A stretch of 64,000 bases of DNA from Clostridium_AD sp036569345 (lineage in GTDB: Bacteria; Bacillota; Clostridia; Clostridiales; Clostridiaceae): assembly GCF_036569345.1 (NCBI RefSeq), contig NZ_DATCQT010000055.1, forward strand, positions 62,001-126,000. The letters are read 5' to 3'. Every line of letters starts with the position of its first letter. The stretch's first letter is position 1. Shown one piece after another: positions 45,251-54,146 of this stretch. Made by a program: the position numbers and the translations under genes. Under the pieces are notes generated by a model. That model was not told the DNA's origin. It saw nothing but the letters and a program-made list of their open reading frames with translations, and did no database searches.

Positions 45251-46442
45251 ATGAAAAAAATTGATTACAAATGGACGGCACTCTTATGTACCACATTAGG
45301 GGCCCTTTTTTCAGTTCTTAGCGGGAGTACTTTAATGATAGCACTTCCCGTTATTATGAAAGACTTAAAAACAAGTATGAGTATAGTTACTTAAAGCCTT
45401 AGGAATAAATAGTATGATAATATGTGTTGCTGCAGTTGCGGGGCCTATTCTTGGAGGTTTTCTTATCGGTATTGGTTGGAGAAGTATTTTTTATGTCAAC
45501 ATTCCAATAGGTGTTATAGGAACATTTTGGGCAGGTTTTAGTCTTAAAGAAACAAAATTAATTTCTGAAAAACAAAAATTTGATATTAGTGGTATGGTTA
45601 CCTTTTCCGCAGGTATGCTTGCTCTACTAACGGCCTTAACTTTAGGTGGCTTTAGCGGATGGACAAACATATATGTAGTAACATTATTTATAGCTTCTAT
45701 AGTTCTTTTAGGATTATTTATTAATATAGAAAATAAAATTGAGTATCCAATGCTTGATTTAAGATTACTTAAAACTAGAGTACTTGCCTTTGCCTTTTTA
45801 GCTAATTTTCTAAACGGCGTTGCTAGAGGCGCAGTAACTTTTTTACTGATATTCTACTTTCAAGGAGTAAAGGGGATTGATCCAATGCTTGCTGGAATAC
45901 TTTTATCCCCATTTGCTTTAGCTATGATGATTGTATCACCATTTAGTGGTTGGTTATCCGATAGATATGGTGTAAGAATTCTAAGTTCAGTTGGGTTAGT
46001 TATTTCCGCTGTAGGCCTTGCAGGGCTTATGATGATAACGGCTGACACCTCAACAATTGAACTTGTTATTTGGATGTCAATTATGGGCCTGGGATCAGGG
46101 ATGTTCTTCGCACCAAATACAAGCGCAATAATGGGTGCAGTACCTGCTGATAAAAGAGGTATCGCAGCTGGCCTTAGAACAATGCTTACTAATGCTGGTA
46201 TGGTTTTAAGTATTGCTATCTGCATGGCAATTATATCAACTAGTATTTCTCCACAAGCTATGCAGGCACTTTTCATCGGAAGTCAAGTAGGTGGTAACGG
46301 AATCGCTACAGCGCAATTTATTTCAGGGCTTAGAACAGCATTTACAATCTGTTTTATATTTAGTCTCTTAGCTGCTTTTATATCCTACTTAAGAGGACCA
46401 AGTCCAGTATGGGAGGAAGAGGAAGAAGTTGTTATCTCTTAA
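45251..46442 (+). pseudogene. MFS drug exporter (EmrB/QacA type) with internal deletion and frameshift
   Basis: The first frame (45251-45394) encodes the N-terminus and TM1 (LIALPVIMKDL-like, here STLMIALPVIMKDLKTSMSI), then stops. The second frame, open from about 45392, begins ALGINSMIICVAAVAGPILG and continues through the remaining helices with IGWRSIFYVNIPIGVIG to 46442. About 90-100 residues (TM2-TM4, including motif A) are missing, and the join is out of frame. AGGAGG precedes the first ATG. The 342-codon 3' frame lacks a good start. It is the third gene in the window broken this way. Confidence 0.85.
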
Positions 46443-46500
46443 CTATAGTTACTTCTTAAAGTTATATTGGTGTTAGTTTCTTAATTTAATACTGAATACA

Positions 46501-46533
46501 AAAAAAGCAATCATTTCTGATGATTGCTTTTTT
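46501..46533. terminator. Bidirectional terminator
   Basis: AAAAAAGCAATCAT pairs with ATGATTGCTTTTTT across a 5-nt loop, between the MFS remnant and terC. Confidence 0.88.
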
Positions 46534-46552
46534 ATATAATAATATCATATAC

Positions 46553-47257
46553 TTACTTACCTTTTATACTCAAACCATACTCACTATGATTTTTTCTTAA
46601 TGTTACATATCCATAAATAAATACACCAATGCCAAGTAACACTGGAATTATCGTTGAAAGTGTAGGATCAAGACCTATGTATTTTATTGTTATGTTATCC
46701 TCTAATATCATTTTAAAAGAGGTATGTGCCAATATTGCGCCACCTAAGTATATAACAATAGGGTGTTCTTTCATTAAATTTGAAACAAATTGACTTCCGA
46801 AGAAAATTATAGGTATATTTATCAAAACACCAACAATAATTAATAGGTCATTACCATCTGCTGTACTTGCTATAGCAAGCACGTTGTCAAGGCTCATACT
46901 AATGTCAGCAATAATAATAGTAGCTACAGCTCCCCAAAAATTATCTGCTTTCTTTACTACACAATCCTCTCCCTGGCACTCAGGCTTAATGAAACTCCAT
47001 GTGATTTTTATCAGAATTAGTCCGCCAACTAATTTAATTGGTAACCACTGTATACTCATTATTTGAGTAATAATACATGCAAAAAACACATTTAGTCCTA
47101 TAGCTCCTGATATTCCTATAAAACTAGCTTTTTTAGCGTATTCTGGCGATAATTTTTTTGTTGCAAGTGCAATAATACCAATATTATCACCGGATAACGT
47201 TAAATCAAGTATTGTAATTTTTAGTGCACCTAGCATAAATAGCATTATACCTTCCAT
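46553..47257 (-). CDS. TerC-family integral membrane protein
   Basis: A protein of about 234 residues with seven helices. The two acidic family motifs are DLTLSGDNIGIIALATKKL and ADISMSLDNVLAIA. TerC, YkoY and MntP-like proteins export manganese or load it onto secreted enzymes. I chose the second Met, which is 6 nt from AAGAGG. No yybP-ykoY manganese riboswitch is recognisable upstream. Confidence 0.9.
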   Translation of the reverse strand: MEGIMLFMLGALKITILDLTLSGDNIGIIALATKKLSPEYAKKASFIGISGAIGLNVFFACIITQIMSIQWLPIKLVGGLILIKITWSFIKPECQGEDCVVKKADNFWGAVATIIIADISMSLDNVLAIASTADGNDLLIIVGVLINIPIIFFGSQFVSNLMKEHPIVIYLGGAILAHTSFKMILEDNITIKYIGLDPTLSTIIPVLLGIGVFIYGYVTLRKNHSEYGLSIKGK

Positions 47258-47486
47258 ATACATCCTCTTCTCTTGTTTTGCATCAAAATTTTCTTATATA
47301 TTATAATCATTTTACTACAACCATTTCATTTGAACATGTTAAACACACCTTAAATACATAGCTATTATTGTACTTTATGTACAATCTTCTATATATTATT
47401 CTAACTATGTTTATCTATTATATCATAAATTTATATGGTACTTTAAATAAACTAATTAGAAAGAAAGACAAAGCCATTAAACATGT

Positions 47487-49607
47487 TTATGAATAAACAT
47501 CTGATAATTCAACTCGAATATTTTGATCTCCACTCTTAACTTTGTTATTATATGACGTATTTGGATGTAGTGCCATTGCTGAACTTAGTTTAACTGTAAA
47601 TGTGCTTCCTTTTCCAAATTCACTTTCAACATAAATACTGCCACCATGTAATTCTACAATAGACTTAACCAAACTTAATCCAATACCTGTACCTTCTGAA
47701 TTTCTTGATAGTGATTTGTCTACCTGCTTAAATCTTTCAAATATCATATTTAGGTTTCTATCCTCAATGCCAATCCCATTGTCTGCGACTGATATTTCAA
47801 CAAATTCGTTTTCAGCTTTAACGGATACAAGTATTTCATCGCCTTTATCTGTAAATTTTATTGCATTTGATATAAGATTTAAGACTATTCTCTCCATCTT
47901 TTCAGGGTCACAAGCAATAATTTTTTCTTCTATATTTGTATCAAATATAATATTTAACCCTTTACTATCAGTAAAATTAGTTACAGACATCACTATTTCT
48001 TCTACAAAATCGACTATATTAATATTTGACAAGTTAAGTTTAAAAAATCCTGCTTCAATTTTAGATAAATCAACTATGTTATTAATCATTTTAGATAATC
48101 GATAGCTATTTTGCTTGATTGAATCTATATATTTAACAATTGAATCCTTCTTCTTGTCTAGGGATCCACTAGTACAATACATGTTAAATAATTGAGCTGT
48201 TGCAAATATAACATTTAGTGGTGTTTTAAGCTCGTGGGATATATTAACAAGAAATTCTCCCTGCAATTTCAATGCTTTTTCCATGTCTATAGCCGACTTT
48301 ATTTCAGCAGTAACATCTATTATTAAAATTAATATTTCCTCAATTTCTCCATCTACGAAAAAAACAGGTTCAAAGATAACATTCCAATACATCGCTTTGC
48401 CATTTACCAAATGGTTTTTTTTACTCAAACACTTAGTTTTCTTTTCTTTTAGCACTTTGCTAATACACTGGTAATATTCACTTTCTTTCAAGTTGCTAAA
48501 TAACTCTTCAAATTTAGTATTTATAATTTTGTTTATTGATTTTGCATTTGGCATTACCAATTTAAGAAAATCAAATGCCTTTTTATTAATATCAACAATC
48601 AATAAATCTGGACATGATAATCTGGCAACAGGTAAATTAAAAGTATCTATAATTCTATCCAATATTTCAAATCTATTTCTTATAGCTTCTTCACGCTTAT
48701 AGTAATCTGTCATATCCCTACTGCAAAGCACTCCTAAAATAACGTTTCCTTCACTATCATAAATAGGCGTTCCGCTAACTTCTATTTCTGAAGTTATATG
48801 AGGATGTTTTACTGTTACCCTCATATTTTCAAATTTTTCACCCCGAATAACTCTACTTTCCGGAATATTATGCGAGTCAATTTTCTTATGATCAATATCA
48901 TAAAGCTCTCGTTTACAGCTAATACACCCATGACATACTTCCTGTGGATAATTATATTTTGGGGAATATATTTTTCTTGATGCTTTGTTACATAATATAT
49001 ATTTTCCTTTATTATCAATAATACAAATGCCATCAGCAATATTTTCTATAATAGCTTCTAATTGTTTTTTCTGTTCTTCAATTTTCCTAGATTTCTTTAT
49101 TGATTCAGTAATATCATGAAAATACGAAACTACCATTGCTAAATCACCATTGTCATTATAAATTGGCATTGAACTAACTTCAACAAAATACTCTTTATCA
49201 GGATGGCTTACGAGCAATCTAACATTTTTTACACTTTCACCCCTTAACGCTCTAATCGAAGGGTAATTTTCGTATGGTATCCCATTGCCCATCAACTCAA
49301 ATGATTTAATATTTTTAAAAACATCAGATAAAACAACTCCTTTGCTCGCCCTATAAAGTAGCCTCTTTGCTTCTGAATTCACCATTATATAATTACCTTT
49401 ATTATCTACAAAAGCTACTCCCTCAGCTAAATTTTCTATTATATTTGTCAGCTGTATACTTTGCTGATCTAATTGATGCTTTAGATGCTCTATCTGTTTT
49501 TCTTGCTGCACTAACTGCTTTTCTTGATACTCTAACTGCTTCTTTTGCAACTGTATTATCCCCATTTGATTGTCTAAACTTTGACTTTTCTCAACAAAAG
49601 TATTCAC
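47487..49607 (-). CDS. Orphan PAS-domain histidine kinase
   Basis: A 706-residue soluble kinase with a GTG start. A Gln/Lys-rich coiled coil (about 15-55) is followed by two clear PAS domains (about 58-165 and 185-300) and a third PAS-like part (about 315-435). HisKA carries the phosphorylated histidine in FLVNISHELKTPLNV. The HATPase domain has NLISNAIKFTDKG, DNGIGIEDRN and GTGIGLSLVKSIVELHGG. There is no response regulator next to it and no membrane helix. In clostridia such orphan kinases often phosphorylate Spo0A; that is a possibility only. Confidence 0.9.
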   Translation of the reverse strand: MNTFVEKSQSLDNQMGIIQLQKKQLEYQEKQLVQQEKQIEHLKHQLDQQSIQLTNIIENLAEGVAFVDNKGNYIMVNSEAKRLLYRASKGVVLSDVFKNIKSFELMGNGIPYENYPSIRALRGESVKNVRLLVSHPDKEYFVEVSSMPIYNDNGDLAMVVSYFHDITESIKKSRKIEEQKKQLEAIIENIADGICIIDNKGKYILCNKASRKIYSPKYNYPQEVCHGCISCKRELYDIDHKKIDSHNIPESRVIRGEKFENMRVTVKHPHITSEIEVSGTPIYDSEGNVILGVLCSRDMTDYYKREEAIRNRFEILDRIIDTFNLPVARLSCPDLLIVDINKKAFDFLKLVMPNAKSINKIINTKFEELFSNLKESEYYQCISKVLKEKKTKCLSKKNHLVNGKAMYWNVIFEPVFFVDGEIEEILILIIDVTAEIKSAIDMEKALKLQGEFLVNISHELKTPLNVIFATAQLFNMYCTSGSLDKKKDSIVKYIDSIKQNSYRLSKMINNIVDLSKIEAGFFKLNLSNINIVDFVEEIVMSVTNFTDSKGLNIIFDTNIEEKIIACDPEKMERIVLNLISNAIKFTDKGDEILVSVKAENEFVEISVADNGIGIEDRNLNMIFERFKQVDKSLSRNSEGTGIGLSLVKSIVELHGGSIYVESEFGKGSTFTVKLSSAMALHPNTSYNNKVKSGDQNIRVELSDVYS

Positions 49608-49784
49608 AATTATATAACCCCCACTTTTTAATACATGCCCTATAAGTATTATGATTATAATCTTTTGTATAAATCTTATATTAAAACTATTTTTCTCTCA
49701 TGATTTTACCATTACTTACTTATTATATATTATTTCCTAAATATATCAAACTAAAATTATTACAATTTTAGACAAATTACAATT

Positions 49785-49812
49785 AAAAGGGAAGCCAAAT
49801 GGCTTCCCTTAA
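49785..49812. terminator. Terminator of the DAACS symporter gene
   Basis: AAGGGAAGCC pairs with GGCTTCCCTT across a 4-nt loop. Confidence 0.8.
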
Positions 49813-49866
49813 TTAATACTTAAATAAAATTGTATTTACACACTTATTTAAAAACATAAACATTTT

Positions 49867-51138
49867 TTACATATTTGACTCTACAACAATTTTTTTATCA
49901 TGTTTCAACCAATTTTTACCTTCTACAAGTCTAGTTACTAGCATAGAACATACTGTGTTTCCAGTAGAATTGAGCACTGTCGCTGGGGCATCTATAATTA
50001 CACTAACAACTGCAATAATTGGAAGAACCTCTGGAGGAAATCCATATACACTTAATATTAACATTTCTCCAATCATTCCACCACTCGGAATAGCTCCCAT
50101 GACTGCCCCTACGAGAAGTGAAACGCCAATAATACCAAGAATAGAACTCAGACTAGTTATATCTTTACCAAATAGGCCCATTAAGAGTGTAATTTTCATA
50201 ACACCTCCAAATACAGACCCATCTTTATGCATATTTGCACCAAGCGGAATTACTGTTTCTGCAATATCATAAGGTACACCAATTTTCTTTACAGCATCTA
50301 GGTTAACTGGTATGCAAGCAGCACTTGAACAAGTTGCTAAAGCTGTAACTGAAGGTGTAACAACATTTTTCCAAAATGTTATTATACCGTTTTTCCCGGC
50401 TGCAATAAATGCATAAAGGCTAAAAAATCCAAAATAATAGATTACAGAAATAATTATATATAATATAAATATTTTTAAATATCCATTTAAAATTTGACCT
50501 CCTAGTTGACCAACAATGGAAGCAAAATAACATCCAAGGCCAATAGGTGCGTAATACATTATAATTTTAACAACTTTCATCATAGTAACGGAACCGGCCT
50601 CTAGTAAATTAGCAAGAGGTTTTCCTTTTTCACCAGAAAGAGAAACGGATATGCCAAAAATAATTGAAAATATAACAAGTTGTAGCATATTCTTTCTTGA
50701 AAGTAGGTTAACAAAATCTGAAACAGTGAATGTATTTACAAGCTGATTTAAAAATGAAACTTTTTCACTTGTTTGAGTTTCTACGGCACTCTTCATTAAA
50801 TTTTTAAACATTTCTATATTAAGACCATTAGTTGGCTTCATAATAAGAGCGCCTACTGTTCCAATAATAGCAGCAATAAGTGCTGTAGATAAAAATACTA
50901 ACATAATACTACCCATAATTTTGCCAAGTCTATTCATTCCACTTATGTTAGCCATTGCAGAGGCCACACTAAAAAATACTAATGGAACTAAAATCATAAA
51001 CATTAAATTTATAAATAAGCTTCCAAAAGGTTCTAGAATCAAAGCCTTTGACCCCATAACACTGCCAATGATACCTCCAAGTAACACAGAACCCAAAAGT
51101 ATAATTGTAGATTTATAGTTTTTAAATAATTTTTTCAT
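49867..51138 (-). CDS. Dicarboxylate/amino acid:cation symporter (DAACS family)
   Basis: A 423-residue polytopic membrane protein of the GltP/DctA type. PFGSLFINLMFMILVPLVFFS lies at the N-terminus. The serine-rich re-entrant loop ATCSSAACIPVNLDAVKKIGV, NMHKDGSVFGGVMKI (equivalent of the NMDGT motif) and the second loop GAIPSGGMIGEM are present. It imports glutamate, aspartate, serine or dicarboxylates with Na+ or H+; GGMIGEM in place of the usual sequence suggests a subgroup. It is divergent from the two-component operon, sharing a 240-bp promoter region. Confidence 0.9.
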   Translation of the reverse strand: MKKLFKNYKSTIILLGSVLLGGIIGSVMGSKALILEPFGSLFINLMFMILVPLVFFSVASAMANISGMNRLGKIMGSIMLVFLSTALIAAIIGTVGALIMKPTNGLNIEMFKNLMKSAVETQTSEKVSFLNQLVNTFTVSDFVNLLSRKNMLQLVIFSIIFGISVSLSGEKGKPLANLLEAGSVTMMKVVKIIMYYAPIGLGCYFASIVGQLGGQILNGYLKIFILYIIISVIYYFGFFSLYAFIAAGKNGIITFWKNVVTPSVTALATCSSAACIPVNLDAVKKIGVPYDIAETVIPLGANMHKDGSVFGGVMKITLLMGLFGKDITSLSSILGIIGVSLLVGAVMGAIPSGGMIGEMLILSVYGFPPEVLPIIAVVSVIIDAPATVLNSTGNTVCSMLVTRLVEGKNWLKHDKKIVVESNM

Positions 51139-51235
51139 TTTTATCTCCTTTATATTTTATTAAATATATTAATTCCCATTTTAATTATATTACATTTTTA
51201 TTGAATATGTAAATAAATATCTATTTTATTCACAA

Positions 51236-51290
51236 TCACATAATTTTAACATAAATATCTTAAAATGTTTTTATAATTATATGATAGAAT
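51236..51290 (+). promoter_or_regulatory. Direct-repeat promoter, site A
   Basis: TCACATA (51236-51242), 4 bp, TAACATA (51247-51253), 31 bp, TAGAAT (51285-51290). It is upstream of the response-regulator gene. The same layout and exact spacing occur at 53512 and 62110. Confidence 0.7.
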
Positions 51291-51377
51291 ATAAGATAAT
51301 AGGTATTTTATGGGTCATATTTAAATTATTTTTATAAATTATAGAACTTAGTAATTAAAAAATCAGGGGTGATTTAC

Positions 51378-52064
51378 TTGTCAATGAAAATATATCTTGT
51401 TGAGGATGAAATAAGTTTAAATCTTTTGCTTGAAAAATATCTACAACGTGAGGGTTATGAAGTAACTACTTTTTCTAATGGTAATTCTGCTATAGAGAAA
51501 ATAAAGGATAAACCAGATCTTTGGATACTAGACATAATGCTTCCAGATACTGATGGTTATGAAATTATAAAAGCTATTAAAGCCTACAATAAAAATACAC
51601 CTGTTATTTTTATGTCTGCGAGAAATGAGGAACTTGATCGCGTAGTTGGACTAGAGCTAGGCAGTGATGATTATTTGTCAAAACCATTTTTACCTAGAGA
51701 ACTCATTATAAGGACCAATAAACTTTTAGAGAGAATTTATGGCGTAGCTAAAGAAGAAACCAATCAAATCGATGATAACTTAAATATGGGTGGATACCTT
51801 ATTAGTAAGAAACAAAGAACAGTTTTTATGGGAAATATAGAAATTATTTTGACCAAAAAAGAATTTGAGATGCTCTGTTATTTTATTGATAATAAAAATA
51901 ATTTAGTGTCTAGAGATCAAATATTAGATACTGTTTGGGGCGATGATTATTTCGGTTCAGATCGAGTAGTTGATGATGTTATACGTCGACTTAGAAAAAA
52001 AATAGATAAATTCACTATAGAAACTGTATATGGATATGGTTATAAATTGGTGTACAAATCATGA
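51378..52064 (+). CDS. OmpR/PhoB-family response regulator
   Basis: A 228-residue protein. The receiver domain (1-115) has the acidic pair in YLVEDE, the phosphoacceptor Asp in WILDIMLPDTDGYE, and the Lys in YLSKPFLPREL. The C-terminal winged helix (about 130-228) has SRDQILDTVWGDDYFGSDRVV and the wing ending VYGYGYKLV. AGGGGTG precedes a TTG start at 6 nt; GTG 51369 lies inside this site, and ATG 51384 is 12 nt away. It overlaps the kinase start. It is the best candidate to bind the TCACATA direct repeats. Confidence 0.92.
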   Translation: MSMKIYLVEDEISLNLLLEKYLQREGYEVTTFSNGNSAIEKIKDKPDLWILDIMLPDTDGYEIIKAIKAYNKNTPVIFMSARNEELDRVVGLELGSDDYLSKPFLPRELIIRTNKLLERIYGVAKEETNQIDDNLNMGGYLISKKQRTVFMGNIEIILTKKEFEMLCYFIDNKNNLVSRDQILDTVWGDDYFGSDRVVDDVIRRLRKKIDKFTIETVYGYGYKLVYKS

Positions 52065-53461
52065 GTAAATTAAAATTTAAATTCAACTCACTAACCATGA
52101 GAATCTGGACAACTTTTACGATAATAATACTTATAATAATTTCTAGCATTTCATTTTTCTATCTTGTTGCTTTTAAAACCATAACTGAGAAGGCTAAAAC
52201 GGAAGACTTAAAAGTAGCTCACGATTTTTTGCTAAAATCTAATAATTTTACACAACCTAATAGATTTGATGGGCTAGGAAACATCGGAAACTTAAAAGGA
52301 AGCGATTATTATATTTTTAATGTGGATAAAAATAATAAAACTGAGATTATAAGTATAAACAAAGCGCACGGATTACCACCGGCAGCTCAGAATGATCCTA
52401 ATTCACCTATTAAAATAAATGATAATGCTGTTAAACTTTGGATGGCAAGTTTCATTACAAATGGTACTCTTTATGAAAAACAATTTAAAGGGACTTATAA
52501 TAATATGAAGTTCATTTTTATTATAAGTTCAATCAAATACGAAAATTCTGGAAAGTCATATTTAATAACTTTTATGCCCGAAATGAAAGATAATGGCTTG
52601 CTTTACATGGTGCTTTGGGTAGGGCTCATATTTATAGCTATAGGTTTTTTAACTGCTAAATTAGTTGCAAATTATATTTCTAAACCACTTAAGGAGCTTG
52701 AAAATTATACTATTAGGATATCCCGTAAAGATTGGGACCAGCCGATAAATGTTAAAAATGATGACGAGATTGGGCGCCTTGCGAACTCGATGAATTTAAT
52801 GCAGAAAGAATTAAAACGCACTGCTGAAGAAGAAAAAATGTTTTTACAGAGTATATCCCACGATTTGAAAACACCCATTATGGTAATTATGAGTCATGCA
52901 GAGGCTATTATTGATGGTGTATATGTAGAGTCTGTGGAGAAAAATGCTGAAATAATAAGGGATGAGGCCATAAGTCTCGAAAAGAAAGTTAAGCAGGTGT
53001 TATATTTGAATACACTTGATTATGTTTTAGAAAATAACTTTGAAAATAGTGAAATTAATATGCAACGCTTACTTTACCATATTATAAAGAGATTTGAAGT
53101 AATTAATAATAATATCCAATGGGATTTAAACATAGACGATGCTACTATAATTGGAAACGTGGACAAAATACAGGTTTCTATTGAAAATATATTAGATAAT
53201 AGCCTTAGATATGCTAAAGATAAAATTTGCGTAAGCTTAAAAAAAGAAGGTGCTTTTGCAGTGGTTGAGATATATAATGATGGGCCTAATATTCCAGAGG
53301 AACATCTATCTCATATCTTTGATAATTTCTATAAAGATAAAACCGGGAAATTTGGTCTTGGGCTTGCTATTTGTATGAAAATTATTAATTATTATAATGG
53401 AGAAATAAAGGTTACGAATAGAGATATTGGTGTTAGTTTTTTAATTAAATATCCGCTATAA
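52061..53461 (+). CDS. Membrane sensor histidine kinase
   Basis: A 466-residue kinase. TM1 (about 12-36), an extracellular sensor domain (about 37-185), TM2 (about 186-208) and HAMP precede HisKA with FLQSISHDLKTPIMVIMSHA and a HATPase domain with ENILDNSLRYAKDKI, IYNDGPNIPEEHL and KFGLGLAICMKI. It overlaps the response regulator by 4 bp (ATGA). It probably senses an envelope signal. Confidence 0.92.
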   Translation: MSKLKFKFNSLTMRIWTTFTIIILIIISSISFFYLVAFKTITEKAKTEDLKVAHDFLLKSNNFTQPNRFDGLGNIGNLKGSDYYIFNVDKNNKTEIISINKAHGLPPAAQNDPNSPIKINDNAVKLWMASFITNGTLYEKQFKGTYNNMKFIFIISSIKYENSGKSYLITFMPEMKDNGLLYMVLWVGLIFIAIGFLTAKLVANYISKPLKELENYTIRISRKDWDQPINVKNDDEIGRLANSMNLMQKELKRTAEEEKMFLQSISHDLKTPIMVIMSHAEAIIDGVYVESVEKNAEIIRDEAISLEKKVKQVLYLNTLDYVLENNFENSEINMQRLLYHIIKRFEVINNNIQWDLNIDDATIIGNVDKIQVSIENILDNSLRYAKDKICVSLKKEGAFAVVEIYNDGPNIPEEHLSHIFDNFYKDKTGKFGLGLAICMKIINYYNGEIKVTNRDIGVSFLIKYPL

Positions 53462-53462
53462 A

Positions 53463-53496
53463 TAAAAGCAATCAGCAGAAATGTTGGTTGCTTTTT
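53463..53496 (+). terminator. Terminator of the two-component operon
   Basis: AAAAGCAATCAGCA pairs, with two G-T/mismatch positions, with TGTTGGTTGCTTTTT. Confidence 0.7.
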
Positions 53497-53511
53497 ACGT
53501 GCTGCACACAA

Positions 53512-53566
53512 TCACATAAAGCTCACATATTTATTTGATACTACTAATACAATTTATGATTATAAT
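53512..53566 (+). promoter_or_regulatory. Direct-repeat promoter, site B
   Basis: TCACATA (53512-53518), 4 bp, TCACATA (53523-53529), 31 bp, TATAAT (53561-53566). It is upstream of the GtrA/PMT operon and is the most perfect of the three sites. Confidence 0.75.
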
Positions 53567-53642
53567 CTTCATTAAGAGATGTAATTAATATACCTGAGGG
53601 TAACTATGATAACATATTCAAGATTTAATGGAGGTGAAAAAC

Positions 53643-54086
53643 ATGAAGCCATTCCTTAACCTTACAAATGTGATCTTAAATGGAAAGCTTAAGCATCTAA
53701 CCAGATTTTCACTAGTTGGGATAGCAAATACTTTAATAGACTTTTTAATATTTACATTATTTAATGGATTTATTGGGCTAAATTATATTGGTAGTCAGAT
53801 AATTGGGTATAGCTTTGGAGTTGTTAACAGTTTTGTACTTAATAAAAAATGGACTTTTTCTACAACAAAATCTAATAAAAAAACTAAAAATGAACTTTTT
53901 CAATTTATTGTAGTTAACTTAATTTCACTTCTCATAACCCTTATAACAATGAATTTTTTAATAAAGAGCTTAAATATTAACGTTTATATATCCAAAATAA
54001 TTGTTACCTTTGTAGCTCAAATATCAAATTTTCTATCATATAAGCTGTGGGTATTTCATCCAGCAGTAAATGGATATATAGACTAA
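53643..54086 (+). CDS. GtrA-family membrane protein
   Basis: A 147-residue protein with four membrane helices: TRFSLVGIANTLIDFLIFTL, YSFGVVNSFVLNKKWTFS and two C-terminal helices ending FLSYKLWVFHPA. GtrA-type proteins are thought to flip or bind polyprenyl-phosphate-linked sugars together with a GtrB-type transferase, whose homologue here is at 62239. The start at MKPFLN follows GGAGGTG; the ATG five codons earlier lies on that site. First gene of the glycosylation operon. Confidence 0.9.
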   Translation: MKPFLNLTNVILNGKLKHLTRFSLVGIANTLIDFLIFTLFNGFIGLNYIGSQIIGYSFGVVNSFVLNKKWTFSTTKSNKKTKNELFQFIVVNLISLLITLITMNFLIKSLNINVYISKIIVTFVAQISNFLSYKLWVFHPAVNGYID

Positions 54087-54146
54087 AATAATAAAGGGTT
54101 TGAAACCTGTTTTATCAATAATCATTCTAAAAAGGAGAAAATTAAA

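Noticed and set aside
47264..47486. Manganese (yybP-ykoY) riboswitch upstream of terC
   Set aside because: None of the conserved GGGGAGUA-type blocks was found in the leader.
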